From NCBI GenBank assembly GCA_964468345.1, contig CAYXVZ010000009.1:62001-126000 (forward strand): a stretch of 64,000 bases of DNA, read 5' to 3'. Below the pieces are notes generated by a model. It was not told where the DNA came from and made no database searches. It was given only the letters and a program-made list of their open reading frames with translations. A program made the translations under genes and the position numbers. The stretch is from DALYLB01 sp964468345. GTDB taxonomy: Bacteria > Acidobacteriota > Blastocatellia > RBC074. Of this stretch, positions 23,592 to 32,358 are shown piece by piece. The stretch's first letter is position 1, and each line of letters starts with the position of its first letter.

Positions 23592-23619
23592 ATTATACGG
23601 GACGCCTTGGACATGTCAA
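23592..23619 (-). promoter_or_regulatory. Consensus promoter of the small XRE gene, leaderless
   Basis: Reading leftward, TTGACA (23619-23614), 16-base spacer, TATAAT (23597-23592). Both boxes are perfect consensus. The expected start site falls at or next to the ATG at 23585. The -35 box overlaps operator copy 3. Confidence 0.8.
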
Positions 23620-23631
23620 GTTTGACTTGAC
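23615..23631. promoter_or_regulatory. Operator copy 3 of the phage switch
   Basis: GTCAAGTTTGACTTGAC, a perfect inverted repeat with 3-base centre, overlapping the -35 regions of both divergent promoters. Confidence 0.8.
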
Positions 23632-23654
23632 AGAAATAGTAGAGAGACTATACG
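23627..23654 (+). promoter_or_regulatory. Promoter of the larger repressor gene
   Basis: TTGACA (23627-23632), 16-base spacer, TATACG (23649-23654). The -10 lies within a GACTATAC/GTATAGTC inverted repeat (23646-23671), a possible second regulatory site just before the start codon. Confidence 0.6.
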
Positions 23655-23681
23655 AAATTAAATGTATAGTCATACTTGACG

Positions 23682-24161
23682 ATGAGTAAAACGACCATTG
23701 GCCAATTCCTGAAACAGTGGCGGGAACGTCGTAACTTTTCCCAAGATGATGTCGCGTCCCTAACCAAAAATAAGGGCAAAGGAAAATGGACTAAATCCTA
23801 TATCAGCCTGGTTGAGAACGACAGGCCGTCACAAAGCGGCACCCCACCGAGACCTTCCCCGGAAAAACTAAAGGCGATTTGCGATATTTTGGGAGCCCCG
23901 TTCGAGGATGCCATGCGAATCGCTTATGGGGTTCACTGGAAGTCAAAAGCCCTTACCAAACAGATTTCGATCGAAGACCGCATACTTAGCTACTTGAAAG
24001 ACCTTCCCGAAGATCGTCGCATCGATTTGCTCATAATAGCCAAAGCCCTCCATGATCGTTATTCCAGGGGAATATCATCGCCGGAGTTGATCCCGCTCAC
24101 TGCAGAAAGCCATCCTGAATTGATCGGGCAGGAAGCAATCTTCCCCGATGAAGTGAATTAA
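23682..24161 (+). CDS. XRE-family phage repressor
   Basis: 159 residues from the ATG at 23682 (a TTG two codons earlier is possible). The N-terminal ~70 residues are a helix-turn-helix (IGQFLKQWRERRNFSQDDVASLTKNKGKGKWTKSYISLVENDRPSQSGTPPRPSPEKLKAICDIL) with an unusually Lys-rich turn. The rest is helical, without a LexA-type Ser/Lys protease. Divergent from the Cro-like gene and oriented toward the integrase, it is the likely lysogeny maintenance gene. No clear ribosome binding site is present. Confidence 0.8.
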   Translation: MSKTTIGQFLKQWRERRNFSQDDVASLTKNKGKGKWTKSYISLVENDRPSQSGTPPRPSPEKLKAICDILGAPFEDAMRIAYGVHWKSKALTKQISIEDRILSYLKDLPEDRRIDLLIIAKALHDRYSRGISSPELIPLTAESHPELIGQEAIFPDEVN

Positions 24162-24286
24162 TCTTGTAACTTGTATTTTTTGAATCCTTTACTGACACTC
24201 CATAGTATAGGGAGATATTTTGTCTGCATAATCGGAACGGATAGCCTTCACCGGGACAGCTTTAATCCTAGTACTTTGCCCCGAGA

Positions 24287-24556
24287 ATGGAGTCCCCAGT
24301 GCTACCCCCCGCGTTAAGGCCCTCGTGCCGAATTTTGCACCTACAAAATTCTCACCAATCACTGATAGTTGATTCGACACGGCAACCGAGCGAAGGCGAT
24401 CTGGTGATCGTCAGGCGCGGTCGAAAATTCATTATCGAGTCGTTTCATAATCAACCGTTCCTGGGTGTATGTTGTCTCTTGGAAGCCGAGTCAGAGACTA
24501 TTGAACATCACATGCTCGCAGTCTGCCTTCTGGCAGAGATGCTATCCTTAAACTGA
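24287..24556 (+). CDS. Doubtful small protein downstream of the repressor
   Basis: 89 codons. The first ~30 residues look non-protein-like, but SEGDLVIVRRGRKFIIESFHNQPFLGVCCLLEAESETIEHHMLAVCLLAEML is plausible and loosely recalls a LexA/CI-type C-terminal strand pattern. There is no ribosome binding site at the ATG. A terminator begins 23 bases after the stop, the main support. It may be the remnant of a longer gene. Confidence 0.3.
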   Translation: MESPVLPPALRPSCRILHLQNSHQSLIVDSTRQPSEGDLVIVRRGRKFIIESFHNQPFLGVCCLLEAESETIEHHMLAVCLLAEMLSLN

Positions 24557-24578
24557 AACTTTCCCCGACCCTCAAATA

Positions 24579-24622
24579 GAAGGGATCGTTCTCAAACCGA
24601 TCCCTTCATCTCTTCTTTTTCT
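24579..24622 (+). terminator. Rho-independent terminator
   Basis: GAAGGGATCG and CGATCCCTTC around a 9-base loop, followed by a T-rich run. It ends the rightward repressor transcript before the secreted-protein gene. Confidence 0.8.
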
Positions 24623-24744
24623 TCAGAACTCCAAAGTTACCTCAACTTCTGGAGTGCAAATTCAATTTCGGTAAAAAGTAATTTCTGTACCAAAGAGTAC
24701 TTTTTATAGCCACATGAAAACTCTCCTCGATAGATAGGTTTGTT

Positions 24745-25392
24745 ATGTATAAATTTTTCTTGTTGACTGTATTATGTTCCTTATTGCCGACTTCCAGTTA
24801 CTGTCAGTCGCAGAGTTCATCAGGTAGTACGGTTCTCTCTTCTCCGTCAGCCGAGTTTTTGGATGGTCAGGTTATTCCGTATTCCACGAAGGGACATGCA
24901 AAATCAAAGGGCGCTGCGTTCACAATCAAATACCCTCGCAGTTGGACAGCTAAAGAAGGAGAGCGCCCTAACATCGTGCAAAAGTTTATCAGCAAATCAG
25001 GGAAGGGCCTTGAGATCGTGATGATCATCACAAAGCCGATCGCATCCAAACGCCCTCTGTCCAGATCAGAAGTCGAAGAATTGTTATCTCCGGAAACTTT
25101 AAAAGAGTCGATACCGAGCGCAGCAACGGTGCATCGTGCGAAGTCCACCCAAATTGAAGGCGAGCCTGCAGGGCTCATAGAGTATGCTGAATTCGCAGAA
25201 CGTGCAGGGGTGAAATTCTATACTCAATCTCAATGCCTTTATTTTATCCAAGGAAAAACCTTGATCGCAGTTCAATTTCAAGTCGGAGGGCTGGCATCTT
25301 ATCTTGAGGAGATCCGGGAACGGGCAAACGCCTTTAGACCTCTCTTTCAATTGATGATGAATAGCATTGTTTTCCACGAGAAGTGGAAATAG
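24745..25392 (+). CDS. Secreted hypothetical protein (lysogenic conversion candidate)
   Basis: 215 residues. A Sec signal peptide (MYKFFLLTVLCSLLPTSSYCQS) is followed by a Ser-rich stretch. The ~160-residue domain (FTIKYPRSWTAKEGERPNIVQKFISKSGKGLEIVMIITKPI ... GLIEYAEFAERAGVKFYTQSQCLYFIQGKTLIAVQFQVGG) resembles PsbP/DcrB-like exported proteins. It has its own terminator upstream and lies on the strand opposite to the lytic genes, beside the repressor, where prophages keep genes expressed during lysogeny. No function known. Confidence 0.7.
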   Translation: MYKFFLLTVLCSLLPTSSYCQSQSSSGSTVLSSPSAEFLDGQVIPYSTKGHAKSKGAAFTIKYPRSWTAKEGERPNIVQKFISKSGKGLEIVMIITKPIASKRPLSRSEVEELLSPETLKESIPSAATVHRAKSTQIEGEPAGLIEYAEFAERAGVKFYTQSQCLYFIQGKTLIAVQFQVGGLASYLEEIRERANAFRPLFQLMMNSIVFHEKWK

Positions 25393-25583
25393 AGGGAACG
25401 TCTAGCAGGAATATACAAGACCGCTGAGGTGAGTACTCACCTCATGGCCTGAGGTCAGTGAACTGATTTCAAAGCGCTTATTGAAGAGGTTGATTCGCAT
25501 TTTTTGCGATCGAAGAATCGTCACGCAAAGGTGAGTACTCACCTCTGCTCACAGACGATCGAGGTGAGTACTCACCTGGCAGG
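25393..25583. other. Gap with three 16-bp palindromes
   Basis: Contains perfect copies of AGGTGAGTACTCACCT at 25427-25442 (extending to 20 bp), 25529-25544 and 25562-25577, plus one copy of GAGGTCAGTGAACTGATTT (25451-25469). The third palindrome ends 6 bases from the RidA gene stop. No gene seen. Confidence 0.8.
25427..25577. repeat. Palindrome cluster A (three copies of AGGTGAGTACTCACCT)
   Basis: Each unit is a perfect 16-bp palindrome. Copies begin at 25427, 25529 and 25562. The same unit recurs on the other side of the RidA gene and before the integrase. Confidence 0.9.
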
Positions 25584-25970
25584 CTACGCGGCGGCCATTG
25601 CCTCAACCTCCAATTTCCATTTTGGATCGAGCAATTGACAGCAAATGACCGTTAATGCCGGTTGATGCTCGCCGAGATATTTCACGCGCAAATTGACATT
25701 GGCCTGGTCGTATTTTGGATCGGCCAAATAGGTTCGAATCGAAATCAGATTCTGGTACGTCATGCCGGCGGATCGCAAAATCGCGCCGAGGTGAGTCCAG
25801 ATAATTTCACCTTGTTCTTCAAAAGATTCCGGCATGGTCTTGCCATCAGGCAGATAACCGTTCAGGCCGCTAATGACCAGCAGCCTGGAATCGCCTTGAA
25901 CCTCGACCGCGTGGCTGTAACATCGATACTGCGGAAACAACTCGCCCGGATTGTGTTTAACGATAGGCAT
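25584..25970 (-). CDS. RidA/YjgF-family protein
   Basis: 128 residues, the full length of this trimeric enamine/imine deaminase family. Recognisable segments are FPQYRCYSHAVEVQGDSRLLVISGLNG, EEQGEIIWTHLGAILRSAGMTYQNLISIRTYLADP and HQPALTVICCQLLDPKWKLEVEAMAAA. The conserved Arg of the active site appears in SIRTYL. A strong ribosome binding site (AAGGAG) precedes the ATG. It lies inside the prophage, bracketed by palindrome clusters, which is unusual for a metabolic repair gene. It could be cargo of a small inserted unit. Confidence 0.9.
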   Translation of the reverse strand: MPIVKHNPGELFPQYRCYSHAVEVQGDSRLLVISGLNGYLPDGKTMPESFEEQGEIIWTHLGAILRSAGMTYQNLISIRTYLADPKYDQANVNLRVKYLGEHQPALTVICCQLLDPKWKLEVEAMAAA

Positions 25971-26052
25971 TCGACATCTCCTTTTTTGGGTTATGACTCG
26001 GATTTGCAGATTAGTCTCTATGGATTGCGATGTCTAATTCAGCCGCTCCCGG

Positions 26053-26225
26053 AGGTGAGTACTCGCCTCTTGCTCGGAGTCAGTGTGTACCGGCAGAGGT
26101 GAGTACTCACCTCCGCGCTAGAGGTCAGTGAACTGATTTTAAAGGAATTACTCGCGTCGATAATTTTACGATCGTTTCAATGGATACGAGGTGAGTGCGA
26201 ATCCTGAAGAGGTGAGTACTCACCT
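26053..26225. repeat. Palindrome cluster B upstream of the integrase
   Basis: Copies of AGGTGAGTACTCACCT at 26053 (one mismatch), 26097 and 26210, a half-site AGGTGAGT at 26189, and a second copy of GAGGTCAGTGAACTGATTT at 26121. The last palindrome ends 17 bases before the integrase ATG, overlapping its probable promoter/leader. Confidence 0.9.
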
Positions 26226-26242
26226 GACTGTGAGGTCAATCA

Positions 26243-27439
26243 ATGTCCCGGCTCATCACAAAGACCATCGTTCCGCGAAAGAGTTACAAAGGAAAGATCG
26301 AATATTTCGCCCGCATTGTCTGGGAAGACGCAGACGGCACACGGCACGTGAAGGAGAAGAAAGGGAAGAACCAGACCGCCGCCCGGGTGATCAGAGACCG
26401 GCTTGCGGAAAGATTTTCGTTCGGAGGCGAAGAGGCGATCAACGCCGAGCAAATGACCTTTCGCGAACTCGCGGAGAAGTACAAGACAGAAAAGGTCGTC
26501 CCGGCGACCTTCGTCGGCGAGAGAAAGGTGGCCGGCCACAAATATCCAGAGAAGCTCGAAAACCAGGTCGACCGGCTGGTGAAGTATTTTGGCGCGATGC
26601 GCGTGGTTGACCTGGCGCGGGATTATGACGCGGTCCTTCGGTTCAAGCTCCAGTTGATCGAGACGCCGACCCAGCATAAACGGCAACGCTCGATGCACGA
26701 CGTGAACAACCAGCTTCGGACGCTTCGAATGATGTTGAACTACGCGAAGCGTAAAGGATGGATCCATCGCACACCGTTCGAAATCGGCGAACCGCTGATC
26801 AACCCCGCGGATGAATTGCCTCGATTCAGGGAAGAGCAGACCGGCGAGATCGAGAAGCTCTTATCGAAATGTACCGGCCGCCGTGCGCACATTCGCCCCT
26901 GGATCATCACCGCGATCGAAACAGCGGCTCGACCAGGCGAGGTCGATCACATTCAAAGGCAAGACTTGTTCTTCGAAGAGAAGATGATTCGTCTGCGGCA
27001 AAGCACTACCAAAACCAATCGAGAGCGATGGGTGCCAATGACTGATTATTTATCGAAGGAGTTGCAGGCCTGGCTCGAGTTCGTCGCGAAAGATCCGTAT
27101 TGGAAGAGGAGGATTTCGAAAAAACCCGAGGCCTATATCTTCGGAGGATATCAATCAAACAAGACCGCATTTTTTGCTGCGTGCGAAGAGGCCGGCATTC
27201 ACGATCTTCAAAGAAAGGATTTGCGAAAGTTCGGAACAACGAATCTCGTTGCAGCTTTCGTGAAGGCAGGAATTCCGGAGAAGCACGCGATGGCGATCAC
27301 GGGGCATACGCAGGAGAAGACATTCCAGAGTTACATCATCACTGCGAAGAAGGTCGTGCAATCGGCCGGCGAAGCGTTGGAGAAATATCGCCTGGAAAAG
27401 ACAAAAGCAGAGAAGGGAATCGAAAAAAAAGGTGAGTGA
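26243..27439 (+). CDS. int: Phage tyrosine recombinase (integrase)
   Basis: 398 residues. An N-terminal arm-binding-like region (KTIVPRKSYKGKIEYFARIVWEDADGTRHVKEKKGKNQ) and a SAM-like core-binding domain precede the catalytic domain: R230 (AARPGE), a K325xxR328 box where the family usually has HxxR, H355 (ITGHTQ) and nucleophile Y364 (FQSYI). GAGGT six bases before the ATG sets the start. It reads toward the adjacent tRNA-Arg 3' end, the classic arrangement for tRNA-targeting prophages. Palindromes in its leader suggest autoregulation. Confidence 0.93.
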   Translation: MSRLITKTIVPRKSYKGKIEYFARIVWEDADGTRHVKEKKGKNQTAARVIRDRLAERFSFGGEEAINAEQMTFRELAEKYKTEKVVPATFVGERKVAGHKYPEKLENQVDRLVKYFGAMRVVDLARDYDAVLRFKLQLIETPTQHKRQRSMHDVNNQLRTLRMMLNYAKRKGWIHRTPFEIGEPLINPADELPRFREEQTGEIEKLLSKCTGRRAHIRPWIITAIETAARPGEVDHIQRQDLFFEEKMIRLRQSTTKTNRERWVPMTDYLSKELQAWLEFVAKDPYWKRRISKKPEAYIFGGYQSNKTAFFAACEEAGIHDLQRKDLRKFGTTNLVAAFVKAGIPEKHAMAITGHTQEKTFQSYIITAKKVVQSAGEALEKYRLEKTKAEKGIEKKGE

Positions 27440-27449
27440 AAAGGTGAGT
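27430..27449 (+). repeat. Tandem AGGTGAGT half-sites beside the attachment site
   Basis: Two direct AGGTGAGT copies 12 bp apart (27430-27437 and 27442-27449), overlapping the end of the integrase gene and about 50 bp from the tRNA. They match half of the palindromes in clusters A and B and look like integrase arm-type sites. Confidence 0.65.
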
Positions 27450-27496
27450 GAAAGCGTTTTGCAGGCTACTTCGATTATCTAAGTTATTGATTTGAA

Positions 27497-27573
27497 TGGC
27501 GCGCCCGGAGGGACTCGAACCCCCGACCTACAGATTCGAAGTCTGCCGCTCTATCCAGCTGAGCTACAGGCGC
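27497..27573 (-). tRNA. tRNA-Arg (anticodon TCG), prophage integration target
   Basis: A complete cloverleaf: acceptor GCGCCTG/CGGGCGC, D-arm GCTC...GAGC, anticodon loop CTTCGAA (TCG at 27537-27539), T-arm GGGGG-TTCGAGT-CCCTC, discriminator G and encoded CCA (27497-27499). The 3' end faces the integrase, so the attachment core is most likely the 3' half of this gene, restored by the phage DNA. The other attachment copy is outside the window. Confidence 0.97.
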
Positions 27574-27638
27574 GTAGTACGAATGGAGTCTTTCGTTCAG
27601 TTAACTATTTACCACAGACCGAGGCGAATGGGCAACCG

Positions 27639-28505
<867 letters not shown>

Positions 28506-28737
28506 TGCCTGTCTCCCCCAAAAAATCCGCCCAAAAAATCTGGTGGATGGACCAACTCCGTAAGGCCTATTGTATTCATTCTGGCACGATTCTTGAAGAA
28601 TTGAATACATCTTGACCCGAAGGGAACTCTGGGGGATACTGACCCCATTGTTGAGACTATCGTCAACGATGCCGCCTTCCCCTGTTCCAGTTCCCCAAGT
28701 ATAGCGGCGGCAGAATATCAATTGTAAGGGGTGCGCA

Positions 28738-29088
28738 TTGAATAACATTCCTCGGTTCTGCTCACTGGACGGATTTACAGAGCTGAGCGCTTCGCTCGAC
28801 GGGCTTTCATTGCGAAACCTCTCCCAGTTCGACACAGTCTGCGCTTCCACGCAAAACAACGAATACTATATTTTCCTGCTCGATCCCGAAAGCGGCAAAG
28901 CCTATGTCCAGGGCGGCCGATACTTCGAAGAACCGATCGAGGCCACGATCAGCGGCTCGACCTTTGGCGGCTGCATGCTGAAAATGGGGTGGCTGGGAAT
29001 CGGATTGCGGATCGAAATATGCGCGGGCGGCCAGCGCATTGTGACATCGCCGGTGAAATCCCTTCGCGTCGAACGCAGCGATAACTAA
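28738..29088 (+). CDS. Conserved-looking hypothetical protein
   Basis: 116 residues from a TTG start preceded by AAGGGG. No signal peptide or membrane helix. Predicted mixed alpha/beta: FTELSASLDGLSLRNLSQFDTVCASTQNNEYYIFLLDPESGKAYVQGGRYFEEPIEATISGS, then a Gly-rich hydrophobic C-terminal half. The pattern suggests a small beta-rich domain. Family not recognised. Convergent with the DUF4097 gene, with a hairpin between. Confidence 0.6.
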   Translation: MNNIPRFCSLDGFTELSASLDGLSLRNLSQFDTVCASTQNNEYYIFLLDPESGKAYVQGGRYFEEPIEATISGSTFGGCMLKMGWLGIGLRIEICAGGQRIVTSPVKSLRVERSDN

Positions 29089-29098
29089 TCGGCTGAAA

Positions 29099-29164
29099 AC
29101 CACGAAGAAACGAAGAGCACGAAGAAGAATATATTCTCCTTCGTGCTCTTCGATTTTTCGTGGT
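29099..29164. repeat. Inverted repeat, ACGAAG-type, between convergent genes
   Basis: Arms of about 25 bp (29099-29123 and 29140-29164; starts ACCACGAAGAAACGAAGAGC) with two to three mismatches. It is a member of a dispersed family also seen near 35605, 36995 and 41902. It may serve as a terminator for both converging genes. Confidence 0.8.
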
Positions 29165-29177
29165 GAAGATGATTTGA

Positions 29178-30443
29178 TTATTTCGGCGCCGTGGATTTTT
29201 TGAGATACACGCTGCCGCTGAAGGTGCCGACGCGCAGATCGGCGCTGCCGTTGCCGACGGTGCCCGTCATCGAACCTCGTTCAGCGACCTGTCCGCTTAC
29301 CTGCAGCGGAAATTCCGTGTTGATCGAGCCGCTGCGGCTGCGCGCCGTCAGGCGGAACTGGCTGTCGGGCGGCAGGAAGAGAATCACGTTGGCCGAAAAG
29401 CTCTCGAAATTGTAATGCCCGTCTTCATATAACTTGCCTGTATAACGAACCTCGCCGCTCAGCGATTTGCCGATGACATCCCGGCTATCGACATTCAACA
29501 GGCGAACGGAGCCGCTGGTGGTGGAAGCTTCCACGCGGCCTTTGATATCGCTCAGATCGATGTTGCCGCTGATGGAAGTGGCGCGAACGCCTTCTTCAAC
29601 GTGGCGCACGACGACATCCGAGCTGATGCACGAAATGACGGCGCGTCCGCGGACATCGGTCACGGTGACCGAATCGCTCAGCGAATCGGCCTGCACATCG
29701 CCGCCGACGTCGTGAATTTCGATCGTGCCCGAACTGGAGCGGCCCGTCGCCCGGCCGCCAATTTTTTCCAGTTTTACGTTGCCGCTGGTGGCCGAGGCCG
29801 TTGCATCATCGCGAATCTGCGAAGCCGTCACATTCCCGCTGGTGCTGGCCGCCGTGAGCCGCGATCCGATATCGTTGACGAAGACATCGCCGCTGGTTGA
29901 ATTGGCGCGCAGTTCCCCGCCGATCTTTTCCGCCGTTACATTGCCGCTGGTCGAAACGAGCGTGGCGGCTTCGCGAATGTCCTTCGCGATAACATCGCCG
30001 CTCGTCGATCGCGCGGTGGCGCTCAAAATGGGTCCGGTCAGCGTGACATCTCCGCTGGTCGACGTGATCGAGTTGAGAATAACGGTCCCCGGCACTTTCA
30101 AATCATAATCGACCGACACATTGGTTCTCGATCGCGCATAAATCGTTCGAACCTCGATGCGCGTAGGCGTCGCGTTGACCTGAATCTGCACCTGATCAAG
30201 CTCATCTTCCCTGCCCCGTCTGACAGCGTCGATCTTCACCCGATTCTCGCTCCAGCTCGATACGCGAATGAATCCGCTCGTATTCGTCACGCTGACCGTT
30301 CCATTCGGATTGATGTCATAGGTCTCATGCAGTTCTCGGTTCTGTGAAAAGGCGGCGGGGGTGAGTAGGAAAAACAATACTGCAATCCCGAGAGAGCGGG
30401 CGAGGGGGAGAGCGGGCGAGGGGGAGAACGCTGCCACATCCAT
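29178..30443 (-). CDS. Exported DUF4097-family beta-repeat protein
   Basis: 421 residues from the ATG at 30443, giving a signal peptide (ALPLARSLGIAVLFFLLTPAAFSQ). The body is a long run of ~20-residue repeats containing STSGDV/STSGNV (GDVTLTGPILSATARSTSGDVIAKDIREAATLVSTSGNVTAEKI...), typical of DUF4097 right-handed beta-helix or adhesin-like proteins. It follows an ECF sigma / anti-sigma pair in the same direction, so it is a likely target or cell-envelope effector of that system. Binding partner unknown. Confidence 0.8.
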   Translation of the reverse strand: MDVAAFSPSPALPLARSLGIAVLFFLLTPAAFSQNRELHETYDINPNGTVSVTNTSGFIRVSSWSENRVKIDAVRRGREDELDQVQIQVNATPTRIEVRTIYARSRTNVSVDYDLKVPGTVILNSITSTSGDVTLTGPILSATARSTSGDVIAKDIREAATLVSTSGNVTAEKIGGELRANSTSGDVFVNDIGSRLTAASTSGNVTASQIRDDATASATSGNVKLEKIGGRATGRSSSGTIEIHDVGGDVQADSLSDSVTVTDVRGRAVISCISSDVVVRHVEEGVRATSISGNIDLSDIKGRVEASTTSGSVRLLNVDSRDVIGKSLSGEVRYTGKLYEDGHYNFESFSANVILFLPPDSQFRLTARSRSGSINTEFPLQVSGQVAERGSMTGTVGNGSADLRVGTFSGSVYLKKSTAPK

Positions 30444-30568
30444 ACGAACAGCGTGACGCAACAATCGCGCGATAAGAGAATTGATCAATAAATGTGCCGA
30501 ATATTTTTTCACTGTCGCCAATCTCTCCCCACACACACTGTATTCAAACCCAAACTCAGGAGCCCCAG

Positions 30569-30649
<81 letters not shown>

Positions 30650-30697
30650 GTAAATTTTTTTCTCTGATGCTTATCTCCCATTCTCCCACTCTCCCGC

Positions 30698-31546
30698 TCA
30701 CTGCATTGCGATATCCTGCATCAATTCCACTTTCTTTGCATAGGCGGCCAGCAAAAACTGGCCGACGCTCAGATCGTTGGGCCGCTGTCGCAAGGCCTGG
30801 CGGCTCTGGGCGATCGATTCGTCGATCAAGGCCAGGCTCGATTCATATTGTTTGACCATGGCCGGATCGAGCGTATCGCGGCGCTTGGCGATGGCGCGGT
30901 CGAGCAGGCGAACCGCGCTTTGATATTCGCGTTCGGCCCGCGCGAGTTGTTGCCGCAAGAGGCCGGATTCATCAGAAACTGCGGGCGAAGCCGCCGGCAA
31001 TTTGGGTGCGGGCGTACGCGGCGTCATTTTGACTGCAGGCGCGGGCGGAACAACCTTTGTGACTTCCGGAACCGGCGTCTGGGTCGGCGTGACAGTGGAG
31101 GTCGGCGTGGGTGGAACAGAAGGACTCGGAGCAATCGCCAGATCCTTTGCCATATCCTCTGAAGGATTGCCATCCCGTTTGAGAATGAATACCGTTGCGC
31201 TGACTGAAAGGACAATCAGCACGATCGCAAAGGCGAGTTGCCGCAGCACGGCGGGCCGCCAGAGCCAGTTCCAAGCGCCGCCGGAGCCGCTTCGTTCTTG
31301 CACCACGGGAGGCGGCTCGGATTGAATGCGCGCACGAATAGACTCCCACATTTCGCCGGTGGGTTCGAGTTCCGTCTGCTCATAAAATTCGGCGTACATC
31401 GCATTCTCGCGTTCGATCTGATCGCGCACTGCCGCGCAGTCCGCGCACGCGGACAAATGAGCGCGCATCTCCGCCGCGCGGCGCTCGCTCAGTTCGCCGT
31501 ATAGGAAATCCTCGATCTCAAGTTGATAGCGTTCGCAGTCCTTCAT
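30698..31546 (-). CDS. Zinc-finger anti-sigma factor
   Basis: 282 residues. The N-terminal zf-HC2 motif (RAHLSACADCAAV, HxxxCxxC) binds the partner sigma factor. A single membrane helix (LRQLAFAIVLIVLSVSATVFIL, about 98-119) is followed by a Pro/Thr-rich periplasmic linker and a helical C-terminal domain (LRQQLARAEREYQSAVRLLDRAIAKRRDTLD). It starts 15 bases after the sigma gene stop, so they form an operon. The sensed signal is unknown. Confidence 0.88.
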   Translation of the reverse strand: MKDCERYQLEIEDFLYGELSERRAAEMRAHLSACADCAAVRDQIERENAMYAEFYEQTELEPTGEMWESIRARIQSEPPPVVQERSGSGGAWNWLWRPAVLRQLAFAIVLIVLSVSATVFILKRDGNPSEDMAKDLAIAPSPSVPPTPTSTVTPTQTPVPEVTKVVPPAPAVKMTPRTPAPKLPAASPAVSDESGLLRQQLARAEREYQSAVRLLDRAIAKRRDTLDPAMVKQYESSLALIDESIAQSRQALRQRPNDLSVGQFLLAAYAKKVELMQDIAMQ

Positions 31547-31561
31547 TTCTCACACTCCGCT

Positions 31562-32230
<669 letters not shown>

Positions 32231-32358
32231 TTTCCCATCGCGTGAAATCCGTTATCCATACAGTAGGTGGCGCCGGCGACCGGAAGGTTTCAATTCCGGA
32301 CAAAAAAGTTTGTCTTCCTCGGGTGAGGAATTCCTGGACTCTATGATATAAGACGGGT

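Larger units (their letters stand above)
24162..24744. other. Mostly non-coding stretch with one doubtful frame and a terminator
   Basis: Between the repressor and the secreted-protein gene. It carries a low-confidence rightward frame (24287-24556), an overlapping leftward frame of 63 codons that I do not support, a clear terminator (24579-24622), and an AT-rich stretch that probably holds the promoter of the secreted-protein gene. Confidence 0.5.

Noticed and set aside
24189..24380. 63-codon minus-strand frame
   Set aside because: GTG start without a ribosome binding site and opposite to the terminator at 24579-24622, which fits a rightward transcript.
25427..26225. CRISPR-like repeats
   Set aside because: Unevenly spaced short palindromes around genes with no cas genes.
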